A stretch of DNA of 64,000 nt from Flavobacterium panacagri (GCF_030378165.1 NZ_CP119766.1:186001-250000); one strand, 5' to 3'; shown: positions 1-9,911, counted from the first letter of the stretch. A program made the numbers and translations. Notes: generated by a model from the letters alone, not told the origin.

Positions 1-388
1 TTTCGAAGTTATCGCCTGTTCCGCAAATACCTTCAGGCAAATCATCCATTTTTAAACCGTATTCTAAAACTGGCGGTAAACCGGATAGCGGCGTTTCGTA
101 TAAGGCAAAACCTAAACCGCGGACATCCATATCTCTTTGCACAAATTGAGTACAACAAATTACTTCGCCTTTTTGAAAACAACTGCTTCCCGCCGAGCCC
201 AGATTTATAATTACAGCCGGTTTTTTCTTTTGAATAGCTTTAGTCAATTCATAAGCCGCATTTACTTTACCAATTCCAGTAATTAAAACGTTATGTCCTT
301 TAAAAACTTCAGCTGCTTCAGATTCAAGAGCAAATGAGAATAATATATCTTGGACAGCAAAAGATTCTGTCTGGTTAATTTGTATCAT
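1..388 (-). CDS. Nucleoside phosphorylase / nucleosidase family protein, 3' part cut off
   Basis: Reading leftwards from the ATG at 388, an open frame of 129 codons runs off the left edge of the window. The visible part has an N-terminal alternating beta/alpha pattern with ITGIGKVNAAYELTKAI, then NLGSAGS, and ends in CGTGDNFE. These match the PNP/UDP phosphorylase superfamily, in particular MTA/SAH nucleosidases, which split the N-glycosidic bond of methylthioadenosine or S-adenosylhomocysteine. The GTGDNF block corresponds to the family's SGDxF base-binding segment. The catalytic Asp near the C-terminus lies outside the window, so the exact substrate cannot be called; a futalosine or AMP-type nucleosidase is possible. 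The gene is divergent from the next one. Confidence 0.75.
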   Translation of the reverse strand, partial: MIQINQTESFAVQDILFSFALESEAAEVFKGHNVLITGIGKVNAAYELTKAIQKKKPAVIINLGSAGSSCFQKGEVICCTQFVQRDMDVRGLGFALYETPLSGLPPVLEYGLKMDDLPEGICGTGDNFE

Positions 389-510
389 GCGTAATTTAAT
401 TTTCGGTTTACAAAAATACGTTTTAAAATTTACGCGGTTCTAACCTAAATTTAAAATCTAAAAAACACGTTAAATTCTGGTTTGAATGCGGGATTTTGTT
501 TTTTAAAAAA

Positions 511-518
511 TACTTTTG
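511..518 (+). promoter_or_regulatory. Possible -7 element (TACTTTTG)
   Basis: TACTTTTG fits the Bacteroidota -7 consensus TAnnTTTG and lies 53 bases before the ATG at 572. The nearest upstream TTTG (495-498 or 481-484) is not at the ideal distance, so this is a moderate call. Confidence 0.4.
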
Positions 519-571
519 TTAGAAACAGTTAAAAAGAATTTCCATCCTTAAAAACCAGAAAGAGAAACTGC

Positions 572-1135
572 ATGGATAGCGAAAAATTTATTTTCTGCCT
601 AGAAGGCGTGAAAGATATAGACGATCTTACTCCAACGCATGTGGTAAAATGTCTCGAAGAATTGGCTATTGACCAAGGCATTTCGAGCATTCATAAAACT
701 TGCGATACCATTGAAGGTTTAGAAGAAAGTTTGAACATTTTATTGTATGAAGATCATAATTTTAAAGATTATGAAATCATTTATCTTGCCATGCCAGGAC
801 AGGAAAACAACATTTGCCTTCATGATTATTACTATAGTATAGAAGAAATCGCCGAACTTTTTGAAGGAAAAATGAAGGGCAAAATCATCCACTTTGCCAA
901 TCTTAAAGTTTTAGATTTAAATGAAGAAGAATCACAATATTTTCTGGATATAACAGGAGCAAGAGCCATTTCCGGTTACGGATCCACCTATAATAGAATT
1001 GCAAGCTGCAGTACGATTGATAAAGCATTTTTTAGTTTGTATCAGGAAAACGATAACTTGATTGAAGTTGTCGAAGACCTTTATGCTAAACATTATAATC
1101 TATGTAAACTGCTTGATTTTAGATTATACTATTAA
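572..1135 (+). CDS. Conserved-looking hypothetical protein, 187 aa
   Basis: Soluble, acidic protein without signal peptide or membrane segment. Visible landmarks are IFCLEGVKDIDD at the N-terminus, EIIYLAMPGQ near residue 75, and ITGARAISGYGSTYNR near residue 130, followed by a helical C-terminus. The CLEG start and the central 'SGYG' segment suggest a Rossmann-like or caspase/CHAT-like layout, but no catalytic pair can be shown. It may belong to a DUF family of Flavobacteriia (DUF6642-like is a guess). The stop is only one base before the start of the AraC regulator, so the two are probably co-transcribed and functionally paired. Confidence 0.6.
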   Translation: MDSEKFIFCLEGVKDIDDLTPTHVVKCLEELAIDQGISSIHKTCDTIEGLEESLNILLYEDHNFKDYEIIYLAMPGQENNICLHDYYYSIEEIAELFEGKMKGKIIHFANLKVLDLNEEESQYFLDITGARAISGYGSTYNRIASCSTIDKAFFSLYQENDNLIEVVEDLYAKHYNLCKLLDFRLYY

Positions 1136-1136
1136 A

Positions 1137-2057
1137 ATGAAAAAAAAGCAGGCTGAGAAAATAAAGACATACAGTCCATCAGGATTTCGGGAGAAGTTTC
1201 TGGGAGAAGACAATCCCATTCATTTACTTTTCAAATCCAATTCGGATCATTTTTTCTGTCTAGAGATTGAGGAAATCATGCAGATGCAGCATCCTGTTCC
1301 GCCTTCTAAACATTCTTGCCATACCTTAATTTTTATTTCTTCGGGACAACATGTAATGAAATTGGGACATCAGGAATACATCACGACCGATAACGAAATG
1401 ATTATGGTACCTGCTGGACAGATTTTCTCTCTTGAAAATGTCAACAATATACATAAAGGATTTATCTGTCAGTTTCATCCTGATATTTTAATTCGAAAAT
1501 ACGGAAGCCGAGAACTGCTGAATGAATTTGATTTCTTAAAAATTTCAGGAAACCCAAAAATAAGCCTTCCTAAAGAGGATATCGGTTCCATTGTCAACAT
1601 TTTGGAACGATTGAAAAAAGAATATTCTGAAACTGCCTTTACAGATCTTAATATTGTACAGTCTTACCTGATTACTCTTTTTTATGAAATGAATAAAAAT
1701 GCGGTAAAAACGGCAAAAGGCATTTCGGCTGCTGCTGTTATTACAGCAAAATTCAAAGAGCTTATTCACGATCATATCAAAAGCCAGCATCAGGTCAATT
1801 ATTATTCCTCTCTATTGAGCGTAACTCCTAACCATTTGAATAAATGTGTCAAAACCGTAACGGGGAAATCTGCCGTAAAATGGATTGATGAAAACATATT
1901 GTTAGAGGCCAAATATTTACTCTTTCAGACCACACTTTCTGTAGGTGAAATCGCAACTCAGGTAGGTTTTGAGGATCAATCTTACTTTAGTCGTTTCTTT
2001 AAAAAAGCGGAAGGAATTTCTCCTATACGTTATCGAAAAATGATTGATAAGTCCTAA
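1137..2057 (+). CDS. AraC-family transcriptional regulator
   Basis: 306 aa from the ATG at 1137; an earlier in-frame ATG at 1062 lies inside the preceding gene and is less likely. Residues about 40-130 form a cupin-like sensor part (HTLIFISSGQHVMKLG, MIMVPAGQIFSL). The last 100 residues are a two-helix-turn-helix AraC DNA-binding domain, with LLSVTPNHLNKCVKTVTGKS as the first HTH and VGEIATQVGFEDQSYFSRFF plus the PIRYRK ending as the second. The ligand is unknown. It follows the 187-aa hypothetical protein by one base, which points to a shared transcript and possible control of that gene. Confidence 0.85.
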   Translation: MKKKQAEKIKTYSPSGFREKFLGEDNPIHLLFKSNSDHFFCLEIEEIMQMQHPVPPSKHSCHTLIFISSGQHVMKLGHQEYITTDNEMIMVPAGQIFSLENVNNIHKGFICQFHPDILIRKYGSRELLNEFDFLKISGNPKISLPKEDIGSIVNILERLKKEYSETAFTDLNIVQSYLITLFYEMNKNAVKTAKGISAAAVITAKFKELIHDHIKSQHQVNYYSSLLSVTPNHLNKCVKTVTGKSAVKWIDENILLEAKYLLFQTTLSVGEIATQVGFEDQSYFSRFFKKAEGISPIRYRKMIDKS

Positions 2058-2120
2058 TTATTGATTATAACATCCTAACAAAAAGCTTTACTTTTTTCAG
2101 AAATTTGCCTCTTGAAAAAA

Positions 2121-2330
2121 ATGCAAATTATGATTTATGTTTTTAAAACTTCCGTTGACAGCCAGACCAAATTTGAGTCGGCATCTCTATTACTAGATCA
2201 ATTATTGCCTGAATCTAAGTGGAACTTTGATCTTGAAGACTGTGACAATATTTTAAGAATCGACAGTGAACTTGACATTCCGAGTCTAATTCAAAACAAC
2301 GGCATTTTTGATTGTATTGAATTAGAATAA
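2121..2330 (+). CDS. Small hypothetical protein, 69 aa
   Basis: A small beta-alpha-beta looking protein starting IMIYVFKTSV and ending in a conserved-looking WNFDLEDCDNILRIDS block. A TTG at 2112 is in frame, but the ATG at 2121 gives a better N-terminus. The layout (short strand, helix, two strands) resembles the ferredoxin-like fold of HMA or ACT-like proteins, but it has no CxxC. Function not recognised. It lies between the AraC regulator and the pentapeptide protein on the same strand. Confidence 0.6.
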   Translation: MQIMIYVFKTSVDSQTKFESASLLLDQLLPESKWNFDLEDCDNILRIDSELDIPSLIQNNGIFDCIELE

Positions 2331-2359
2331 AATAACCTTCAACCTCTTCATAAAATAAT

Positions 2360-2932
2360 ATGGAAACCAAATTATATCAAAATAGAACTTTTGATACCGT
2401 AGATTACTCTGAACAGAGTTTATCGAATGTAGAATTTGTAAACTGCGAATTTGTTAACTGCAACTTTTCTAAAAGCGATTTAAGTCATAACGATTTCTTA
2501 GACTCTACTTTTAAAAACTGTAATCTTTCATTGGCAGTTCTTAAAAATACAGGTTTAAAAAACATCAAATTTATCGGATGCAAACTTATGGGATTGGATT
2601 TTAGTGCCAGTAATAGTTTTTTATTCTCCATGAATTTTGAAGATTGCCTTTTGGATTATTCTACTTTCATTTATAAGAAGCTGAAGAAAACCAACTTCAC
2701 AGACTGCTCTCTCAAAGAAACCGATTTCTCAAATACGGATTTATCTTTGGCAATTTTTAAGAACTGTGATCTGTCCGGTGCTACTTTCGTAGAAAGTATT
2801 TTAGAAAAAACCGATTTCAGAACTTCCAGAAATTATGCTTTTGATCCGTCAGAGAATAAAATTAAAGGAACAAAAGTTTCACATACAGCACTTGCTGGTT
2901 TGCTAGAAAAATTTGATTTATCAATTGAATGA
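2360..2932 (+). CDS. Pentapeptide-repeat protein
   Basis: 190 aa with continuous A(D/N)LxN-type repeats: runs such as VEFVNCEFVNCNFSKSDLSH, TNFTDCSLKETDFSNTDLS and AIFKNCDLSGATF occupy residues 20-165. This predicts a right-handed quadrilateral beta-helix. The length and the break near residues 95-105 resemble Qnr/McbG-type proteins, which mimic DNA and bind gyrase or topoisomerase IV. A resistance role is only a family-based possibility; many chromosomal pentapeptide proteins have no known role. No signal peptide is seen, so it should be cytoplasmic. Confidence 0.85.
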   Translation: METKLYQNRTFDTVDYSEQSLSNVEFVNCEFVNCNFSKSDLSHNDFLDSTFKNCNLSLAVLKNTGLKNIKFIGCKLMGLDFSASNSFLFSMNFEDCLLDYSTFIYKKLKKTNFTDCSLKETDFSNTDLSLAIFKNCDLSGATFVESILEKTDFRTSRNYAFDPSENKIKGTKVSHTALAGLLEKFDLSIE

Positions 2933-2980
2933 TTTAAAAATTAATAGTCTCCTTTTTTGAGAGCTGTCATAAAAACAGAA

Positions 2981-3010
2981 AGCGGAATACAAAATTAATT
3001 GTACTCCGCT
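2981..3010. terminator. Bidirectional terminator hairpin
   Basis: AGCGGAATACAA pairs with TTGTACTCCGCT with one mismatch around an AATTAA loop. A-rich and T-rich flanks on the two sides suit termination for the two convergent genes on either side. Confidence 0.7.
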
Positions 3011-3033
3011 TTTCCTATTTATTAACCATGAAT

Positions 3034-4608
3034 TTATTGCTGTTTGATCCAACGAGGATCTCCAATTTTATTATCTATTAAAGTTTGGTTGCCTAATGTA
3101 AAATCTCCTGCAGTTGCGTTTACAAATTGTGGATTTAGTTCTGTTGCGCCAGTATCAGGTCTATTATTAGTTAATGCTGCCTTTAAATTAGGTGAATTAA
3201 AATTATTATTATTTCCAAATGCTGGAGCAGATGTCGTAACTTGATTGGTATAAATTGCCTGTCCAACAACAAACAAGGTATTACGTACCGCTAAAACATT
3301 TGCATCAAAACGTACATACAAAATCCTATTACTAGCTAGTAATGTAGGAGCATAGATAGTACATGCATCAATTACTACGTTACTTGTTAAACCTGTTCCT
3401 GACAAACCTCCACTAGCAGGAAGAACATTATCTATCCTAACAAAATCACGTCCTGTAGAACAAGAATCAAATGTACTATTTTTAAGAACTACACTTGCAA
3501 TATATGTATTTCTAAAATCAATAAAATCAGCTCCTCCATTTGTATTTACTGACTTGATAATACTGTTATCAACTGTAAATGAAGTTACTTTTGAATTTGA
3601 AGCACTAGCAGCAATCAAAGCTCTTGTATAATCATGAACTCTAGAATTACTGATTAAAATATTTCCATAATTAGAAGTTCCTGAAATAGTTACCACTGCA
3701 GCATTAGTTAATGCAGTTCCGTCTAAATCTAAATCTACCAACGAAAGATCAACAAGACCTGGATTTACAGTAAATTTCACATTCAGTTTTGGTTTATTCT
3801 CTGGCCTTGTACCTCTAATAATAAGAGTTTTATTTACAATTAGCTCTCCCGTAGTCTGATATGTACCTGGCACAAGCAACAATCTTGATCCTGCAGTCGC
3901 TTGAGCTATTTTATCAGTCAAATTATCCCCTGGATTTACCAAAATACCCTTTGTTAAATCAACACCACTAGTAAATGTTAGTATTCCTCTTGTTTTAGTT
4001 CCATTTTTTAGAGTAGCAGTATAGTTTGTTTCTGGAGTTAAACCAGTAACAGTTGCCTCTCCTTTTGTTTTTTCTTCCGCTGTTATAGTGTGAATCACAT
4101 CACCAGGCTGCGATATAATTTGGGTTACATTACTGTTAGGCGCCCATCTCAAAATAATAGAATTTGCTTGGATTTCTTCTGGTTTAATTGGAAGAAAAAT
4201 TTGTTCGGATGCTGTAGCAGCAGAAGTAATCGACCATTTAGAATCGTCAAGGCCACCTGCACTTACAGCTTTTACTCTAATATAATAAGTAGTTTCTCCT
4301 TCTAAAGGCACTTGTATTGGCAATTGGCTTGTAGTAACATTAACTGTTTTGAAAATAGTTTTAAATTCAGGATCATCTGGACTAAATTCTACTACATAAT
4401 GATCTGCATTTTCATCTGCCTTCACAGTCCAGTTTAACTCAACTGTGGTTGAGTTCCTAACTCTGGCTGTAAGTCCAATTGGCGAAAACTCTCTAGAGTT
4501 CCCAACACCATCTAATAAGCCTTCATTATAACTATCGCAGCTTGAAATTCCAATTGCAAGAAATAATACGGCTATTAATCCTCTATATATATATTTTGAT
4601 TTCATCAT
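3034..4608 (-). CDS. Exported lipoprotein with FN3 and beta-helix (DUF4957/DUF5123-like) domains
   Basis: 524 aa. A signal peptide ends in the lipobox GISSC, so the protein is predicted to sit on the outer membrane, with C24 lipidated. Residues about 40-135 form a fibronectin type III domain (TTVELNWTVK, TYYIRVKAVS). A second small beta domain follows, then a long stretch of right-handed parallel beta-helix (LIIRGTRPENKPKL, NILISNSRVHDY, VVLKNSTFDSCSTG) ending with LNPQFVNATAGDFTL. This order matches Bacteroidota lipoproteins annotated DUF4957/DUF5123, often found in pectin utilisation loci. It is the third gene of the SusC-SusD operon and probably binds the polysaccharide at the cell surface. 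A catalytic lyase function is not evident. Confidence 0.8.
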   Translation of the reverse strand: MMKSKYIYRGLIAVLFLAIGISSCDSYNEGLLDGVGNSREFSPIGLTARVRNSTTVELNWTVKADENADHYVVEFSPDDPEFKTIFKTVNVTTSQLPIQVPLEGETTYYIRVKAVSAGGLDDSKWSITSAATASEQIFLPIKPEEIQANSIILRWAPNSNVTQIISQPGDVIHTITAEEKTKGEATVTGLTPETNYTATLKNGTKTRGILTFTSGVDLTKGILVNPGDNLTDKIAQATAGSRLLLVPGTYQTTGELIVNKTLIIRGTRPENKPKLNVKFTVNPGLVDLSLVDLDLDGTALTNAAVVTISGTSNYGNILISNSRVHDYTRALIAASASNSKVTSFTVDNSIIKSVNTNGGADFIDFRNTYIASVVLKNSTFDSCSTGRDFVRIDNVLPASGGLSGTGLTSNVVIDACTIYAPTLLASNRILYVRFDANVLAVRNTLFVVGQAIYTNQVTTSAPAFGNNNNFNSPNLKAALTNNRPDTGATELNPQFVNATAGDFTLGNQTLIDNKIGDPRWIKQQ

Positions 4609-4642
4609 AATACCTTAAATTTATTATTAATTTCTAAAGGTT

Positions 4643-6457
4643 TTAATAACCGTAGTCATTTTTTAATTGACCATTACTTCCATCCAAAAACACTTGCCAT
4701 ATTGGCCAGAATTGTCTGTTATCAGGATTAACCCCTGTTTTATACAATGAGTTTATCTTAGTATCTGCAGCTGTACCTGTCCATGTCCAAGCAATAGATG
4801 AATATGTTGTTCCAGGGTTTGTTGTTTCTCCTCTATTTAGTCCGTAAATATCTAAACTTACATTATCTGTTTTGTACTTGTAATACAAAGTTGACGGTAC
4901 AGTAGCATAATTACCAGTACGTGCTGATAAGTCAGCCATTTTTTGTTTGGCTTCGTCTAATTTTACTTTTAACAAATTCCAGCGAATTAAATTTTGTTTA
5001 CGCTCCATTTCTCCTGTAAACTCATATTTATTCTCAAGAACAAGTGCATTAAACATTGCTTCTTTACTGTTTAGAGCGTTCACATAGTTCTCTACTTTTT
5101 CAGCCTGAGCTGCTGCAGGAAATGATCTTCTACGAACTTCTTTTAAATAAGACATTGCTGCACTAGGCCCTTCTAGTTCGTTTGCTGTTTCAGCAGCTAT
5201 AAGCAACACTTCAGCATAACGCATGTACATTTTATTAACTCCATCATCATTATCTGAAGTAACTCTGCGTGTCATCCATTCATAACGATACTTACCAAAA
5301 TACCATGTATCTAATGTTCCTAACTCTTGTTTAGCAATAGGATACGGAGATGCTGCTACAGCAGTACCCCATTTGTAAGGTACACAAGTAACATCTCTAC
5401 GCAAATCAGTTTGATCATAATCGTAAAAAACAAATGGTAAAGGACCAGCTACACCTCCACGGTTCGCTCCATTTTGCTGAAATTGATCACTTGCAGAAGT
5501 GTGTTTTACTGCAAACGTAAATAGCATACGTCCACGTCCATTTGAAAAAGGAAGTTCCCAAAGAGATTCTCCACCAGCTGTGGTAATTTCTTGATTATAT
5601 TTTCTCCAAAGCCCTTCAAAAGTAGATTCTAAGTGAGCAGAACCACTTTCTATAACTTCACGAGATTCTTTTAAAGCCAATGCATACATAGTAGCCACTG
5701 AAAGTTCCGGATCACTGCTTCTTCTTACTCCATCAGGATATTGCTGATAACCACTTGCTGCCAATGCCAAACGAGCTCTAAATCCTTTTACAAAAGCTCT
5801 ATTTACATGTTCAACAGTACTGGTATAAGAAGTTGTACCCGGCCATGCCACCAATGTTGATGCTTCTCCTAAATCTGCAATTATTTGCTTATAGATAACA
5901 TCTCTGCTTGATTTAGGCAAATATAAAGTCGCTGTAGTAATAGGTTCAAAACGAGCAGGAACATCTCCCCATGCTTTAATCAAATCTGCATAGTAAATAG
6001 CTCTAAGTGTTAATGCTTCTCCGAGTAACTGTCCCATTTCTGTTCCAGGTAAAGGATTACCATACTTACGTATTCCTTCAATACAAATATTTGCTCGCTC
6101 AATACCCATATACATCATCGCGTAAGCATTCGTTATATTGTTCATTTCTGTGTTACTTGGTTTTGCATCGTAAACACACAAATCTGCTTTATCTCCTGCT
6201 GTTTGTGAGGCATTATACCATTCTACATCTGTATTTAGTCCATAATATGGTAAAAATCTTCCTCTGTAAGAGTTCGTTTCGGCGAACGGTACTTTTATTC
6301 CATCAATAGCTCCTTTTGCAAGTTCAGCATCAGAAAAAATCAATTCGGGCTTTAATGTTGACGGTGCGTCTGTTTCTAAATAGTCGTCTTCAAATTGCTG
6401 GCAAGAACTAAATAGACTTGAAATTATCAATCCTGCTATTATTAATTTATGTTTCAT
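4643..6457 (-). CDS. susD-like: SusD/RagB-type nutrient-binding outer membrane lipoprotein
   Basis: 604 aa. The signal peptide ends in the lipobox SLFSSCQQ (C19). The N-terminal TPR-rich fold shows AYAMMYMGIERANICIEGI and GEALTLRAIYYADLIKAWGDVP, a signature of SusD proteins. The C-terminal RagB part includes YMRYAEVLLIAAETANEL and RRRSF, and ends in a W-rich block RQFWPIWQVFLD. SusD proteins form the lid of a SusC transporter and capture oligosaccharides. It lies 17 bases downstream of the SusC gene and upstream of the beta-helix lipoprotein, so the three form one operon. Confidence 0.95.
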   Translation of the reverse strand: MKHKLIIAGLIISSLFSSCQQFEDDYLETDAPSTLKPELIFSDAELAKGAIDGIKVPFAETNSYRGRFLPYYGLNTDVEWYNASQTAGDKADLCVYDAKPSNTEMNNITNAYAMMYMGIERANICIEGIRKYGNPLPGTEMGQLLGEALTLRAIYYADLIKAWGDVPARFEPITTATLYLPKSSRDVIYKQIIADLGEASTLVAWPGTTSYTSTVEHVNRAFVKGFRARLALAASGYQQYPDGVRRSSDPELSVATMYALALKESREVIESGSAHLESTFEGLWRKYNQEITTAGGESLWELPFSNGRGRMLFTFAVKHTSASDQFQQNGANRGGVAGPLPFVFYDYDQTDLRRDVTCVPYKWGTAVAASPYPIAKQELGTLDTWYFGKYRYEWMTRRVTSDNDDGVNKMYMRYAEVLLIAAETANELEGPSAAMSYLKEVRRRSFPAAAQAEKVENYVNALNSKEAMFNALVLENKYEFTGEMERKQNLIRWNLLKVKLDEAKQKMADLSARTGNYATVPSTLYYKYKTDNVSLDIYGLNRGETTNPGTTYSSIAWTWTGTAADTKINSLYKTGVNPDNRQFWPIWQVFLDGSNGQLKNDYGY

Positions 6458-6474
6458 TTTGTGATAATTTAAAA

Positions 6475-9400
6475 TTAGAAATTAAGATTCATCCCAAAAA
6501 CCATTTGTCTGCTTCTTGGATAAGGACTTGAATCAACCCCTGGTGTAAGAGGGTTTTTTCTCTTAGTTGAAACTTCTGGATCAGAACCAGAGTAGTTAGT
6601 CCAAACAAAAACATTGCTTGCCGTCATATAGAATCTCAATTTAGAAACTCCAAGTTTAGATGTAAACATCTGCGGGGCTGTATATCCTAACGTTAAAGTA
6701 TTTAATCTTAAAAATGATGCATCTTCAACTGCCCAATCTGTAAATATAGCTGTTCTCATATATGGAGACCACATAGTAGTATTAGCATTCAAAGCTGCCA
6801 ATTGATCTGGATCGGTAACTAATTGGCCTGAAACTGGATCCAAATTTGTCCATCTTTTTCCATCAGCCATAGTAGAATTTAAATTTTTATACTGACCAGA
6901 AGCTGAAGCTGTCGAGAATTCAATTTTATCAGCATTATAAACATCATTACCAATACTCCAGTTAAAAGCCGCCATTAAATCAAATCCATAAGCATTACCA
7001 TTGATAACAAAACCACCTGTACTTTTAGGGTTATAATTACCAATAACTGTTTTATCATTTAAATCTACTTTACCATCTCCATTAACATCTTTCAATTTCA
7101 TATCTCCTGGCTTAAGACCACTTCCATCTCCCACTAACGTGGTAGCTGTAGGAATTACACCTGCTTTTAAAACATATTTCCCGCCAACGTAATCGAAGTC
7201 TGAAACCTCATATCTACCATCATTTTTATAACCATACATAGTTCCTAAAGATGAACCAACTGCGATTAAATAATCATCTCCAATTTGTGAAGAAGCCCAA
7301 CCTGTAGCTTGTCCAAAATTATTCATAACCCCAAGTGAGTTAATACGATTTTTATTTATTCCCATATTAAATGAAAAGTTCAATCCGTACTTCGCTTTTT
7401 CAATTGCCACAACATTTATTGTTGCTTCAAAACCTGTGTTTTGAGTTTCTCCCATGTTACGGTATTGGTATTCGTATCCAGATCCTGGAACTGGGAAATT
7501 AATTAATAAGTCACTTGTAATGTTTTTATAAACATCAAAATTACCACTTAAACGATTTTTGAAAAATCCAAAATCCAAACCAACATTCTGAGTTACTGTA
7601 GTTTCCCATTTCAAATCTGGATTAGGCATTGTTTTTGGAATTGCCCAAACACTAGTAACTCCATTAATCCATGTTGTTGGAATAGATTGAAAAATTTGAG
7701 TTTGCTGTCCTACAGGAATATTGTTATTTCCTGCTTCACCATAACTAGCTCTTATTTTTAAAAGATCTATCCAATTTTTATTTTTCAAGAAACGCTCTTC
7801 AGAGATTTTCCATCCTGCTGCAAAAGCTGGAAAATAACCCCAACGATTTTGTGATAAAAATTTACTTGATCCATCTGCTCTAAATGTAGCCGATAAGATG
7901 TAACGGTTTTTATAGTCATAATTAGCACGTCCAAAAAATGATAATAATCTATCATCTGGATTATAATAATTATCTACCGCTTGTGGTGTCCCTTGTGATG
8001 TTAGTGTTTTTGCTTGGTTAAAATCAAAGAAAGAAGGATATCCATGAATAGTAGAAGTCACAGTATTTACATCGTAATTAATACTTTCTTCTCCTACAAG
8101 AGCTGTCAAATGATGATTTTCACCCATTATTTTTTTGAAATCATAATTCAACGTATTTGCATTTCTAAAACGTCTTTCTTTACCATCTGTAATAATCATA
8201 GCTGGCTTGCCTTGTAAAGTACTAGCTGGAGCGTTAGCCACATAGTAAGTACTACGTCCATAATAACGATAATCTAAACTGTTGTAATTATCTAGACCTA
8301 AATCTACTTTCAATTTTAAATTATCTACAAGTTCCCATCCAAAACTTCCCAACATATTAAAGTTCTTACGGAACTGCTGACGATTATTATCCGAAATAGA
8401 TCTTAAAGGATTGATCAATACATCTGTTCCATCTCCAGAAACATCATCAGAAGTTAAACCTGAAACAGGAATTGGTGCATACCCCACAATAGTACGCATA
8501 CGTGAATCTGATGAAGATTTTTCATTTTGCTCATTTACACCTCCACCATCAATCTCAGTATCAGAATAACGCACTGTAAAACCAACATCAATTTTATCAC
8601 TTACTTTACTTTTTAAAGCCAAAGCAAGGTTGTTTCTTTTGTAATTTGAACCTAGCATAATTGCCTTTTCATCGAAATGAGCGTAATTGAAGTTATAATT
8701 TAACTTATCTGTTCCGCCTCTGATTCCTAAATCACGGCTTTGTACCTCTCCTGTACGTCCAAAAATCTGCTTTTGCCAATCATTTCCTTTTACCCCCTTG
8801 TACATATCTTGATCCTGCCAATTTCCAAAGTATTTAGTGTAAGAAGCTGGATCCGAAGCCACTTTTGTTCCAGTTTGAGAAAGCAATGCATATTCGTACT
8901 GCCATTTAGTGTAATCTTCAGGAGATAAAACATCGATTTCATTAGCCATAGTTTTCATACCGTAGAACATATTGAAATTCACTGCTATTTTCCCGTCTTT
9001 TCCACTTTTTGTTGTAATCAAAATTACCCCGTTTGCACCACGAGATCCATAGATGGCAGTTGAAGCTGCGTCTTTTAAAACGGTCATTGTCTCAATATCA
9101 GATGAAGAAATGTCATTCATGTTATTGATAGGAAATCCATCCACAATAATTAAAGGCGATGCATCTTGAGTAAGTGAACCACCTCCACGAACTCTAATTC
9201 TAATATCCGCATCTGGAGATCCCTCTGCAGAAGTAACCTGAACACCCGCAATTCTACCTGTTAAAGCTTCTGCAACATTTGCCACTGGGACTTTTTTCAA
9301 GTCGTTACCAGAAATAGTAGATACTGCTCCAGTTAAGTCAGATTTTTTAGATGTACCATATCCAATAACAACAACCTCATTTAAGTTGTTGGAATCTTCG

Positions 9401-9717
9401 AGCATCGTAGCATTTACTTTTGCTTTTCCCTCTGTCGCTACATCAATGCTTTTAAAACCAATAAACGAAAAACTTAAGACAGCTTTCGGATTGGTTAATT
9501 TTATTTTAAAGTGGCCGTCAAAGTCAGTAGAGGTTCCGTTCTTAGTTCCTTTCTCCAAGACATTTACTCCTGGCAGAGAAAGTCCTGCAGCATCTTTCAC
9601 GGTTCCCTCTATAGTTGTGCCCTGTGCATGCATTTGACTGCCGATCAATAAGCACAGTAAGAAAACAAGTTTAAAGCAAAAATTTGCTCCTTTGTTTAAT
9701 AGTTCTTTAAAGTTCAT
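6475..9717 (-). CDS. susC-like: SusC/RagA-type TonB-dependent outer membrane transporter
   Basis: 1080 aa. Signal peptide to about residue 31 (GSQMHAQG). Residues 33-115 form a carboxypeptidase-regulatory-like domain (GTVKDAAGLSLPGVNVLEKG, STDFDGHFKI). A plug domain follows (NEVVVIGYGTSKKSDLTGAV, VRGGGSLTQDASPLIIVDGF, MTVLKDAASTAIYGSRGANG), then a large C-terminal beta-barrel ending in MVFGMNLNF. It imports oligosaccharides across the outer membrane using TonB energy together with the SusD partner. The TonB protein at 49 kb is one possible energiser but is not linked. The promoter and operators are described separately. Confidence 0.96.
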   Translation of the reverse strand: MNFKELLNKGANFCFKLVFLLCLLIGSQMHAQGTTIEGTVKDAAGLSLPGVNVLEKGTKNGTSTDFDGHFKIKLTNPKAVLSFSFIGFKSIDVATEGKAKVNATMLEDSNNLNEVVVIGYGTSKKSDLTGAVSTISGNDLKKVPVANVAEALTGRIAGVQVTSAEGSPDADIRIRVRGGGSLTQDASPLIIVDGFPINNMNDISSSDIETMTVLKDAASTAIYGSRGANGVILITTKSGKDGKIAVNFNMFYGMKTMANEIDVLSPEDYTKWQYEYALLSQTGTKVASDPASYTKYFGNWQDQDMYKGVKGNDWQKQIFGRTGEVQSRDLGIRGGTDKLNYNFNYAHFDEKAIMLGSNYKRNNLALALKSKVSDKIDVGFTVRYSDTEIDGGGVNEQNEKSSSDSRMRTIVGYAPIPVSGLTSDDVSGDGTDVLINPLRSISDNNRQQFRKNFNMLGSFGWELVDNLKLKVDLGLDNYNSLDYRYYGRSTYYVANAPASTLQGKPAMIITDGKERRFRNANTLNYDFKKIMGENHHLTALVGEESINYDVNTVTSTIHGYPSFFDFNQAKTLTSQGTPQAVDNYYNPDDRLLSFFGRANYDYKNRYILSATFRADGSSKFLSQNRWGYFPAFAAGWKISEERFLKNKNWIDLLKIRASYGEAGNNNIPVGQQTQIFQSIPTTWINGVTSVWAIPKTMPNPDLKWETTVTQNVGLDFGFFKNRLSGNFDVYKNITSDLLINFPVPGSGYEYQYRNMGETQNTGFEATINVVAIEKAKYGLNFSFNMGINKNRINSLGVMNNFGQATGWASSQIGDDYLIAVGSSLGTMYGYKNDGRYEVSDFDYVGGKYVLKAGVIPTATTLVGDGSGLKPGDMKLKDVNGDGKVDLNDKTVIGNYNPKSTGGFVINGNAYGFDLMAAFNWSIGNDVYNADKIEFSTASASGQYKNLNSTMADGKRWTNLDPVSGQLVTDPDQLAALNANTTMWSPYMRTAIFTDWAVEDASFLRLNTLTLGYTAPQMFTSKLGVSKLRFYMTASNVFVWTNYSGSDPEVSTKRKNPLTPGVDSSPYPRSRQMVFGMNLNF

Positions 9718-9911
9718 GGTTGATTGTTTAAGTTGTTAATTTTTTTTCGTTTTGGTTTAAGTGGTTTTTTGTGGTTACTTCAATTCATTTTTGCAATTAT
9801 TAATAGGTCTGTTTTTTATTCAAAATTTTCTTATTTCTTAAATAACAGTGTTAATCTCTGTTACTTTATATGTTGTGTCACTTAATCGTTTTCGAACAAC
9901 AAAAAATAAGT

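Noticed and set aside
1062..1136. Earlier start for the AraC regulator
   Set aside because: It lies within the coding region of the preceding gene and adds no domain.
2360..2932. Call as Qnr quinolone-resistance gene
   Set aside because: Fold family is clear but the resistance function cannot be read from the sequence.
3044..3244. Opposite-strand frame in the beta-helix lipoprotein
   Set aside because: A shadow of the real gene; no family motifs and no start signal.
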